Assembly: GCA_009780445.1 (NCBI GenBank)
Contig: WRAA01000066.1
Coordinates: 1 to 9,031, forward strand
DNA from: Defluviitaleaceae bacterium
GTDB lineage: Bacteria; Bacillota; Clostridia; Lachnospirales; WRAA01
Direction: 5' to 3'
Length of the DNA stretch: 9,031 nt
This document shows, one piece after another, positions 1 through 5,588 of the stretch. Both the position numbers and the translations under genes were made by a program. How positions within the stretch are numbered: the stretch's first letter is position 1; each line of letters begins with the position of its first letter. The notes under the pieces were generated by a model, which was given only the letters and a program-made list of their open reading frames with translations, was not told the origin of the DNA and searched no databases.

Positions 1-321
1 ATCAGCGAGATCTATTCCGGACAGCCGGGCTTCATGCTTCCCCAGAGCCGCGAAAAGGCCGGGGTGAACGTGCTGGAGATCGACAACGACTTCTTCAAGT
101 GCGGCGTGGTGTACAGCAAGTTTGTGCCGCAGGATGTAGTGCTGATCGCCGATATCGCCCATATCGCGCCGGTGTTCCAGACTGTGCCGGGCAAGGGGCA
201 TCTCTTCCTGGAAGAGCTGGCGCGTGTGGGCGCGTCCGACAGGTACCAGCTTTACGCGCAGGTGGGGCTGGCTCACGGGCCGGGCTTCCTGCACGGCTTG
301 GTACGCGGGCTGGGGGTGTAG
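1..321 (+). CDS. Major capsid protein, C-terminal part (5' end outside window)
   Basis: The reading frame is open from base 1 to the TAG at 319-321 and gives about 106 residues of a C-terminus. The end reads as a Phe/Leu-Glu-Glu-Leu-Ala segment, then an Asp-Arg-Tyr-Gln-Leu-Tyr beta strand, then a Gly-Leu-Ala-His-Gly-Pro-Gly motif and a short Gly-rich tail. From memory this resembles the C-termini of SU10/DUF5309-type phage major capsid proteins, which form the icosahedral shell. Position agrees: the next genes are connector, head closure and tail completion genes, which normally follow the capsid gene. The true start lies upstream, so ATG 34 is internal. The family assignment is by eye; a different HK97-fold capsid family is possible, but a capsid role fits best. 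The last codons overlap the Shine-Dalgarno of the next gene. Confidence 0.7.
   Translation: MSEIYSGQPGFMLPQSREKAGVNVLEIDNDFFKCGVVYSKFVPQDVVLIADIAHIAPVFQTVPGKGHLFLEELARVGASDRYQLYAQVGLAHGPGFLHGLVRGLGV
312..318 (+). promoter_or_regulatory. Shine-Dalgarno GGGGGTG for an AUU-started gene
   Basis: GGGGGTG lies within the last capsid codons and ends 6 nt before ATT 325. It can pair over seven positions with the 3' end of 16S rRNA (GGAGGUG pairing, with one G-U wobble). The same heptamer stands before ATA 4710 and, further off, before ATG 816. It supports translation starting at ATT 325 rather than at ATG 388. Confidence 0.5.
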
Positions 322-324
322 CGT

Positions 325-819
325 ATTTTTGAGGCATATGCTGACGTAGAGTTTGCCGACGAGTTTTTTTCGCAGTATCTTGGCGAGATGGACGGCGAAC
401 AGTGGTTTGACCTTGGCGACGAGGACAAGGCCGCCCTGCTTCTGCGTGCCACCTTTGCGATTGACGCGCTGGACAACATCCGGCGCGGCTTCGCCGGGGC
501 GCGTACAAGCCACGGCCAACACGGCGCGTTCCCGCGAGACGGGGATACGTTCATACCCGAGAAGGTGCGCTTGGCGTGCGCCATGGAGGCTCTGGCTCTT
601 GCCGACTCTGACGGCGCGGACAGGCGAGCCTTGCGCCGGCAGGGTGTAAGCGGCGTGTCTGTGGGTAATGTGTCGGAGAATTATATGCGCTTCGGCCTGT
701 TCGACAGCAATACGCGCAACCGGGCCAGGGTGGACTTCTCCGAGAGCTTGGCCTCTGCCGAGGCTTTCGCCCTGCTGATGCCGTATCTCGACACGCGGGG
801 GGTGTACGCTATCCTATGA
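325..819 (+). CDS. Head-tail connector (gp6-like / DnaT-like fold), AUU start proposed
   Basis: About 164 residues if started at ATT 325. The N-terminus reads F-E-A-Y-A-D-V-E-F-A-D-E-F-F and is followed by an Asp/Glu-rich helix ending in A-I-D-A-L-D. This is the pattern of phage head-tail connector adaptors (gp6-like, often labelled DnaT-like ssDNA-binding), whose proteins begin with 'YATVEEADEYF'-type residues. They form a ring under the portal. ATG 388 would remove this conserved helix, and there is no ATG, GTG or TTG in frame between the capsid stop and 388, so I take ATT 325, which has a Shine-Dalgarno 6 nt upstream. Alternatives are readthrough of the capsid TAG, which is in the same frame, or a sequence error. 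The C-terminus ends in a hydrophobic segment. The TGA overlaps the next ATG (ATGA), so the two genes are translationally coupled. The family call is by pattern and context. Confidence 0.62.
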   Translation: MFEAYADVEFADEFFSQYLGEMDGEQWFDLGDEDKAALLLRATFAIDALDNIRRGFAGARTSHGQHGAFPRDGDTFIPEKVRLACAMEALALADSDGADRRALRRQGVSGVSVGNVSENYMRFGLFDSNTRNRARVDFSESLASAEAFALLMPYLDTRGVYAIL

Positions 820-1106
820 TGTTTAACCGTAAGCTTCACAGCACATGTTTGCACGGCAGGCGCGTGGGCGCGGATGCCTACGGCGGCTCTGTGTTCGAGC
901 CGCCGAGGAAGCTTCGGTGCCGCCGCGAGGATGTTCGCAGGATGGTGCTTGACGGAAACGGGCGGGAGGTTGTGTCGTCGTCGCGATACTTCCTTACGGA
1001 GGCTGTCGCGCCGGGGGATACGCTTGACGGGCTGACGGTGCTTAGCGTGGCGGCTGTTACGAGTATGTTCGGCAGGATCGAAGGTTATGAGGCGAGCTGC
1101 GCATGA
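816..1106 (+). CDS. Head-closure / minor capsid protein (SPP1 gp16-like), putative
   Basis: A 96-residue protein starting at ATG 816 or the adjacent ATG 819; the first overlaps the previous stop as ATGA. The sequence has a middle D-G-N-G-R-E-V-V-S-S-S segment followed by a short beta-rich stretch with P-G-D-T-L and a C-terminal V-x-S-M-F-G-R-I-E-G-Y-E. This 'asp-gly-asn-gly, strand, pro-gly-asp' layout is typical of the small beta-barrel head-closure or minor capsid proteins that plug the connector after DNA packaging. Size (about 100 residues) and position between connector and tail completion protein agree. GGGGGGTG at 797-804 is a rather distant Shine-Dalgarno, so initiation probably depends partly on coupling to the upstream gene. 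Function rests mainly on gene order. Confidence 0.6.
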   Translation: MMFNRKLHSTCLHGRRVGADAYGGSVFEPPRKLRCRREDVRRMVLDGNGREVVSSSRYFLTEAVAPGDTLDGLTVLSVAAVTSMFGRIEGYEASCA

Positions 1107-1133
1107 GTAAGGAGAAAAACTAACGGGGAAAGG

Positions 1134-1538
1134 GTGGATGAAGTGCAGACACTGAAAGAGGAGCTTAGAACGTTTATCGAGGACAGCCTGCCCAGCTGTC
1201 CTCCCGTATTCCTGGACTACATGCCGGAGGGGCAGGAGAGGGCTGTGCAGATTATCGAGTATGGCGCGGTGCCGCCTTCCCTGCCGTTTGACTACGGCAT
1301 ATGGGCGCGGCGCGTGCAGATAGTCTGCAAGGACACCGGGGCGCGTGCGGCGGAGGACATGGCCTATGCGCTTTACGAATTTCTCAACAGCGGCCTTACG
1401 GAAGAGGAGAGGCTCATTGAGCTTTCGGACGGGCGCAAGATTATCGCAAGGCCGCGGGAGCTGCCGTTTTTTATGTCGCGGGAAGGTCACTCGTCGCTTT
1501 ACGGCTTTAACTTGGTCGTACACACAAACAGGAGGTAG
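1134..1538 (+). CDS. Tail completion / tail terminator protein (minor capsid 3-like), putative
   Basis: Up to 134 residues from GTG 1134. GTG 1143 is at least as good a start (131 residues) because the purine-rich GGGGAAAGG at 1125-1133 is then about 9 nt upstream, whereas it abuts GTG 1134. ATG 1138 is out of frame and stops after five codons. The protein has an N-terminal helix (L-K-E-E-L-R-T-F-I), a hydrophobic beta strand, then V-Q-I-V-C-K-D-T followed by a helix with A-A-E-D-M-A-Y-A-L-Y-E-F-L. This 'strand, charged turn, ala-rich helix' pattern recurs in tail terminator and phage minor capsid protein families, which cap the tail tube and join it to the head. The gene lies directly before the tube gene, as expected. 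Its stop codon follows an AGGAGG that serves as the Shine-Dalgarno of the next gene. Confidence 0.6.
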   Translation: MDEVQTLKEELRTFIEDSLPSCPPVFLDYMPEGQERAVQIIEYGAVPPSLPFDYGIWARRVQIVCKDTGARAAEDMAYALYEFLNSGLTEEERLIELSDGRKIIARPRELPFFMSREGHSSLYGFNLVVHTNRR

Positions 1539-1543
1539 ATAGT

Positions 1544-2107
1544 ATGGCAGATAAGATCGCATTGCAAGGCTTTAGCAGACTGAAGTTTTTCCCGCTGGTG
1601 AACAACAGCACCGAGTTGTATTCCGTGAGCGCGGAAAGTTCGTTCCTTGTGCCGTGGGTGCAGGACATGACGAGGGACAGCGATACGTCCGAGGCGACAA
1701 TCTACGCGGACGATACCCTCTATCTTAACTTGAAGAACTGGAACGGCATACGCTCCACCATTACCGTGGCCGAGCTTTCGCTGGAGATGATGGGGATGCT
1801 GGGCTTCGGCAATTTTGACGAGGCCACGCAGTCTCTGGAGTGGAACCCGCAGGGGCGCAACCTGGAGTTCGGCGTTAGCTTCCGCTGCCTCCAGACCAAC
1901 GGCAACTACCGCATGATGCGCATGTACAGCTTCAAGATAGACGAGGTGCGCGAGACATCCATCCGCACACGCGGCGACAGCGTGGCCATCAACGCCTACC
2001 AGCTGATAGGCACGTTCTCCAACCGAGTTATCGACGGCCGCCCGGGCGAGATACACGACGGAACCGACCAAGCGTGGCTGGACGAGATTCCGGCTGTGAC
2101 CAAGTAG
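1544..2107 (+). CDS. Major tail tube protein
   Basis: A 187-residue protein that should polymerise as stacked rings to form the tail tube through which DNA passes. ATG 1544 has a strong AGGAGG at 1530-1535. The sequence is beta-rich with few lysines, and carries the features of Gram-positive siphovirus tube proteins: an early K-F-F-P-L-V strand, a segment around residues 70-90 with many Thr/Val/Ile that ends in L-S-L-E-M-M, and an F-G-V-S-F-R-C-L strand followed by Y-R-M-M-R-M-Y-S-F-K. The C-terminal third has A-I-N-A-Y-Q-L-I-G-T-F, typical of tube proteins ('leu/ile-x-gly-thr'). Length matches the family (about 180-210). Its position, directly before the chaperone and tape measure genes, supports the call. 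The first 13 bases are identical to the start of the next gene (ATGGCAGATAAGA), a minor curiosity. Confidence 0.8.
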   Translation: MADKIALQGFSRLKFFPLVNNSTELYSVSAESSFLVPWVQDMTRDSDTSEATIYADDTLYLNLKNWNGIRSTITVAELSLEMMGMLGFGNFDEATQSLEWNPQGRNLEFGVSFRCLQTNGNYRMMRMYSFKIDEVRETSIRTRGDSVAINAYQLIGTFSNRVIDGRPGEIHDGTDQAWLDEIPAVTK

Positions 2108-2117
2108 GAGGGGAACT

Positions 2118-2570
2118 ATGGCAGATAAGACGAAGCTTTCTGTGCCGCTTTGCAAGCGTGTTTGCGGGTATGAGATCCGCAAGCTTCCGCTGGGGCGGCA
2201 CATTGAGGCGATAGGGGAGATCCACGCGCTGTATGACGAGCTTACGGGGCTGTGCTTTCCCGGGATGGAGCTTCGGGACATTACGGAGAGCCTGGCCGCG
2301 TTTGACGAGAAGATGCTGCGCAAGTGCATCGGCAATGTGTTTGCGGTGGTGCCTACGCATGTTATCGGGCTGGTTTCGCGGTTGTCGGGCATTGAGGCCG
2401 AGAGGCTGCTTAACGACGAGAACATCGGGCTGGACGGCATCGCCGACATTGTGCTGGCAGTGCTGGAGGTAAACAATGTGGGAAAGTTCCTGGCGGCCGC
2501 GGGCAAGGTGCGGGGCATGATGCGGCCGCCTCAGACGCGTGGCTCCAGAGGCTCATTGCCGCCGGCCTAA
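2118..2570 (+). CDS. Tail assembly chaperone, short form (G-like)
   Basis: A 150-residue protein from ATG 2118, with a GGAGGGG Shine-Dalgarno just upstream. It is mostly alpha-helical: a short polar start, a Y-E-I-R-K-L-P-L-G strand, then helices containing R-D-I-T-E-S-L-A-A-F-D-E and I-G-L-D-G-I-A-D-I-V-L-A-V-L-E. The last segment matches the 'gly-leu-asp-gly, hydrophobic helix' before the frameshift site in many Firmicutes tail chaperones. Such proteins bind the tape measure and tube proteins during tail assembly and are absent from the finished virion. The last 27 residues (after Lys 123) are basic and Pro/Gly-rich and lie on the far side of the slippery site, where the same DNA is also read in the -1 frame. 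Most ribosomes are expected to make this form. Confidence 0.8.
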   Translation: MADKTKLSVPLCKRVCGYEIRKLPLGRHIEAIGEIHALYDELTGLCFPGMELRDITESLAAFDEKMLRKCIGNVFAVVPTHVIGLVSRLSGIEAERLLNDENIGLDGIADIVLAVLEVNNVGKFLAAAGKVRGMMRPPQTRGSRGSLPPA

Positions 2571-2719
2571 GCATCGGCATAAGCAAGCGCGAACTGCTGG
2601 ACGACTACTACTTCGACGAGATCCCCGAGATCTTCGCGGAATATGCGAAGCTGCGTGAGCCGATGGAGGGGCCGGAGGGTGTAAAGGAAGTGTCGGCGGA
2701 GAGCTTTTTCGCGTTCTAA
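2118..2719 (+). CDS. Tail assembly chaperone, long form made by -1 frameshift (G-T-like)
   Basis: A fusion of about 200 residues. Codons 1-123 are read in the first frame up to AAG at 2484-2486; the ribosome then slips back one base and reads 77 codons to TAA 2717-2719. The -1 frame has no good start of its own near its head, yet encodes a protein-like, acidic helical domain: A-W-L-Q-R-L-I-A-A-G-L, then S-K-R-E-L-L-D-D-Y-Y-F-D-E-I-P-E-I-F-A-E-Y. The 'leu-leu-asp-tyr-tyr, glu-ile-pro' pattern resembles the T domain of tail chaperones, which often has a tyr-tyr-x-met/ile-pro motif. This lambda G/GT-type arrangement is widely conserved before tape measure genes, and the ratio of the two forms matters for tail assembly. 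Automated annotation will probably miss the 3' half, since it has no separate start and would look like a gene gap of about 160 bases. Confidence 0.85.
2480..2486 (+). promoter_or_regulatory. Slippery heptamer GGGAAAG for -1 frameshifting
   Basis: The heptamer is phased as G GGA AAG in the chaperone frame, the X XXY YYZ form needed for simultaneous slippage of both tRNAs, and is the same heptamer as in the lambda G-GT site. After slipping, the frame is open to 2719. Confidence 0.88.
2492..2530 (+). promoter_or_regulatory. Frameshift-stimulating stem-loop
   Basis: GGCGGCCGC at 2492-2500 is the exact reverse complement of GCGGCCGCC at 2522-2530: a 9-bp stem made only of G and C around a 21-nt loop. 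It starts 5 nt after the slippery heptamer, the spacing usual for -1 frameshift stimulators. It lies inside the coding overlap, so it is not a terminator (no U tract). The G-rich loop could also pair downstream as a pseudoknot, which I cannot test by eye. Confidence 0.82.
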
Positions 2720-2736
2720 CAGAAAGGAGGGGGGCT

Positions 2737-4698
2737 GTGAATGTAGAGGAACTGCTGATCGCCGTGCGGCTTAGCGTGAAGGGCGTGAAGGAAGGTGTGG
2801 ACGAGGCTGTGGCACAGCTTCGGCGCATAGAGCAGATAAAGGACGGCTTGAGCGAGGAGCTGGTGATGCGCATAAGCAGCGCGGCCATTGAAGAGGCCAC
2901 GCGCAAGGTGCAGCTTCTGCGGGATTCCGGGCAGATCACGCGGGAGGAGGCGCACTCCGGCTATGCCTTGATACTGGAGGCCTTTGAGTGGAGCGAGATG
3001 CAGAAGCTGGACATCGAGCGGCGTATGTATGCCATACGCCGGCAGATGGCGGCGCAGGAGGTGCGCGACATTGTTGGCGAGGCCACGGGGCGCGACGCGA
3101 CTACCGACTTCGCCGCCATAATCAACGCGCTGTCGGAGCTTCAACAGCGGTATATCAACGACCTTTCGATCGCCGACAGCATCGAGGCCGAGATCGCGCG
3201 GAACATGATGGAGCGCAACCGCAAGCTTGCGGACATGCGGGCGGATGATCTGCGGGAGGAGATCGAGGCGATTGAGCGCAGGGTCGAGATTTCCCGCAGG
3301 AGCGACGGCATCGGCTTCGGCGAGAATGTACACGAACACGGCCTGGAGGCGGAGCGCGACGCACAGCGCGAGATTATCGCGCTTATCGAGGCGCAGATAG
3401 AGTTTTACCGCGAGATGGGCGTGCGGCGCACGGAGTATGAGAGCCTGATGCTGGAGAGGCTGCTGGAGATGCACAGGGCGCACCACCTGCAGCTGGAGAA
3501 CCTTGAGATCGGCCTGACGCGGGAGCGTAGTGACGCGCTTCGCGCAGAGCATGAGGCTATCAAGCAGCTGGCCATAGACGCGGCGCGGGAATACTTCGAG
3601 GCGCGGCTGGCCATACAGACCGAGGCTCTGGACACGGAGACGCAACGCTTCCGCGACGCGCAGGACGAGAGACGGCGGGAGATGCGGGCGAGCTTCGACG
3701 AAGAGATCGCCGCGCTTAGGAACCAGCGCGGGCAGCTGACGTCGGAGTTTGAGATGCGGATATCTTCCATACGCGCGGCGGCCGACGCTGAAATTGAAGA
3801 ACACCGCCGCCGTATCGCGGAGATCGACGAGATTATCCGCACACAGGGGCGCGAAGAGCGCGACATGCGCGATCAACAGCGTATCGACATCATCAAGGAC
3901 GCCATACTGTTTGAGCGCGACGAGATGAACGTTATGTCGTTGGAGCGCGAGATGGAGCGCGTTGTGTCCGAGATGAACGCGCGCCGCGAGCGCGAGGCAT
4001 TGCAGGACGAACGCCGCGAGCTGCAGGACAAGATCAGCGAGGTGCGCCAAGCGGCAAACCGGGAGATCGAGATCCTGCGCAATACACGCACAGAGGCCAA
4101 CGCCCTTGCCAACGACCAGGCGCAGACCAAGATAGCCGCCCTCCAGCGTTCCCGCGACGAAGCCCTGCGGGCGCTGGACGAGGAGACGGCCGAGGGTCTG
4201 CGGCACTTCCGTCAGCGGCGCGAAGATATCGCGGAGTTTTACCGCGACAAGCTGGATCTTGCCATCGAGAACGCCAACGACGAGAAGCTGCTGTTACAGC
4301 GTTCGCAGGCGGATATGTACCGCTTCCTGGTTTCCGCCGAAGTGCGCGACAACTATCGGCGGGCGGGGCAGGCGCACGGCAGCAGCTACCGCGACATCTT
4401 CATGCAGTATCTGGACGAAGTTTCGCGTCGTATCGCTATTCTTGCGGCGGAGGCCAGCGCGGCGGGAAGCGTGGTGGGCATGGCTGCGCTGTCCTTCCAC
4501 ACGGGGCTTGCGCATAACGCGGAGCTGGCCGGCGTGTTTGCGGCGCAGAGCTTTGCCGCGCCGGCCGCGCAGCTTTCCGGCAATGTGGACAACCGCACGG
4601 CCACCGTCAACCAGACGTTTAACATCGCTGACGGCGAGGTGTCCTACTTTGCCGTGAAGAAGGCGGCAACGCAGAGCCTTCGTATGATACTGGGCTAG
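2737..4698 (+). CDS. Tail tape measure protein
   Basis: A 653-residue protein from GTG 2737, with a strong AAGGAGG at 2724-2730. It should fill the tail tube and set tail length; at the usual roughly 1.5 angstrom per residue that would be about 100 nm. The first 30 residues (E-E-L-L-I-A-V-R-L-S-V-K) look like tape measure N-termini. Residues of about 45-560 are almost unbroken charged helix rich in Glu, Arg and Ala with heptad-like hydrophobic spacing, so a long coiled coil. Residues of about 565-610 are Ala/Gly-rich and mildly hydrophobic. The C-terminus (N-Q-T-F-N-I, then A-V-K-K-A-A-T-Q-S-L-R) has the form common at tape measure ends. I see no clear transmembrane segment, lysozyme or peptidase domain, which many tape measures have. 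It is the longest gene here and sits between chaperone and distal tail genes, as expected. Confidence 0.85.
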   Translation: MNVEELLIAVRLSVKGVKEGVDEAVAQLRRIEQIKDGLSEELVMRISSAAIEEATRKVQLLRDSGQITREEAHSGYALILEAFEWSEMQKLDIERRMYAIRRQMAAQEVRDIVGEATGRDATTDFAAIINALSELQQRYINDLSIADSIEAEIARNMMERNRKLADMRADDLREEIEAIERRVEISRRSDGIGFGENVHEHGLEAERDAQREIIALIEAQIEFYREMGVRRTEYESLMLERLLEMHRAHHLQLENLEIGLTRERSDALRAEHEAIKQLAIDAAREYFEARLAIQTEALDTETQRFRDAQDERRREMRASFDEEIAALRNQRGQLTSEFEMRISSIRAAADAEIEEHRRRIAEIDEIIRTQGREERDMRDQQRIDIIKDAILFERDEMNVMSLEREMERVVSEMNARREREALQDERRELQDKISEVRQAANREIEILRNTRTEANALANDQAQTKIAALQRSRDEALRALDEETAEGLRHFRQRREDIAEFYRDKLDLAIENANDEKLLLQRSQADMYRFLVSAEVRDNYRRAGQAHGSSYRDIFMQYLDEVSRRIAILAAEASAAGSVVGMAALSFHTGLAHNAELAGVFAAQSFAAPAAQLSGNVDNRTATVNQTFNIADGEVSYFAVKKAATQSLRMILG

Positions 4699-4704
4699 GG
4701 GGTG
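4698..4704 (+). promoter_or_regulatory. Shine-Dalgarno GGGGGTG for an AUA-started gene
   Basis: GGGGGTG overlaps the final base of the tape measure TAG and ends 5 nt before ATA 4710. No ATG, GTG or TTG lies in the downstream gene's frame until TTG 4779, so this site supports initiation at ATA 4710. CTG 4719 is an alternative, though 14 nt away. Confidence 0.5.
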
Positions 4705-4709
4705 CCACC

Positions 4710-5579
4710 ATACAAACACTGCGTTACGTAAACGAAGCCGGAGGAGAAATCTCCTTCGGCTATACCGGCCAAATTATCTTGGAGCATCTGGACATCGGCG
4801 AGGTTGTTGTGGAGCGGCAGTCCTCCCGCGGGATCGGGCAGGACGGTTTAAACGAGCTTGGACGCACGGCCGGCACGCGCCTGCTTAGCGCGAACTGCTG
4901 TATTATCGCGGAGGACGAGGCCGAACGCTTCGAGGTGCGCCGCCGCGTGGGGCGCGTGCTGAACCCGAATGTACGCGGGCACCTTGTCTACAGCAACGGC
5001 ACGCGGGATTACCGGATAGAATGCGGCCTTGCGGCCACGGTGGAATGGGGCGAGATGCTGACGAACCGGCGTATGCAGAGGTTCGAGGCGCAGTTCTTCT
5101 GCCCTTCGCCGTTCTTCCAGGACGTTCTCGACACCATGGGCGAATTCTTGGAGGTTACGCCGAGGCTGACCTTCCCCCTGCGTATACCGGAGCGCGGCCA
5201 GCTGTTCAGTTCGCTTGCGGGCGGGCAGATCGCCGTGGAAAACGTGGGCGACGCGCCCACTCCGCTGCGCATAGTGATCTTTGGCCCGTGCCTGAACCCC
5301 GCGGTGTCAAACCGCACCACGGGCGAGGGCATACGCATCTTGCACGACCTGCGGGCCGGCCAGTCCATCACCATTACGACCCACTTCGGCAACAAGCGGA
5401 TAACCCTGCGCGGCCTGGGCGATTCCGAAGAGAACATCATGCACAAGCTCGACATGGACACGCCGGCCAGCTTCTTCAGCCTGCGGCCGGGGATGAACCT
5501 GCTGCAGTTCGGAGCGGATATCGGCGAGGATCTTGGGCGCATGAACATTTACTTCAACCCGCGCTACCTGATTGTGTAG
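4710..5579 (+). CDS. Distal tail protein (Dit-like), AUA start proposed
   Basis: About 289 residues from ATA 4710. The start-proximal sequence Q-T-L-R-Y-V-N-E-A-G-G-E-I-S-F-G matches the opening of siphovirus distal tail (Dit) proteins, in which a short strand with tyr-x-asn, then gly, then ile/thr-phe-gly comes first. TTG 4779, the first standard start, would remove 23 residues including this strand. The middle has the Dit-like R-R-M-Q-R-F-E-A-Q-F-F-C-P-S-P-F-F-Q-D segment ('arg-phe, cys/thr-pro-asp/ser-pro-phe-phe'), closing the N-terminal ring domain. The second half is a beta sandwich (galectin-like in the family), ending in the G-M-N-L-L-Q-F-G and I-Y-F-N-P-R-Y-L typical of Dit C-termini. 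Dit hexamers join the tube to the baseplate. The gene follows the tape measure gene, as expected. CTG 4719 is another possible start. Confidence 0.78.
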   Translation: MQTLRYVNEAGGEISFGYTGQIILEHLDIGEVVVERQSSRGIGQDGLNELGRTAGTRLLSANCCIIAEDEAERFEVRRRVGRVLNPNVRGHLVYSNGTRDYRIECGLAATVEWGEMLTNRRMQRFEAQFFCPSPFFQDVLDTMGEFLEVTPRLTFPLRIPERGQLFSSLAGGQIAVENVGDAPTPLRIVIFGPCLNPAVSNRTTGEGIRILHDLRAGQSITITTHFGNKRITLRGLGDSEENIMHKLDMDTPASFFSLRPGMNLLQFGADIGEDLGRMNIYFNPRYLIV

Positions 5580-5588
5580 GTGATAACA

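Noticed and set aside
316..321. Recoding of TAG as sense in a phage with an altered code
   Set aside because: TAG ends several other genes here at the expected length (tail tube 2107, tape measure 4698, distal tail 5579), each followed by a proper start, so TAG works as a stop.
681..1562. 293-residue minus-strand open frame
   Set aside because: Antisense to three head-tail joining genes with tight coupling and good Shine-Dalgarno sites; composition is that of a shadow.
1499..2518. 339-residue minus-strand open frame
   Set aside because: Antisense to the tail tube and chaperone genes; no family pattern. An artefact of GC-rich codon use.
2492..2530. The GC stem as an intrinsic terminator
   Set aside because: No T tract follows, it lies inside coding sequence, and its distance from the slippery heptamer fits frameshift stimulation.
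2716..4206. 496-residue open frame on the minus strand
   Set aside because: It lies wholly opposite the tape measure gene, has a His/Leu/Arg/Val-rich composition typical of antisense frames in GC-rich genes, and no convincing ribosome site. The sense strand has recognisable features and fits the operon.
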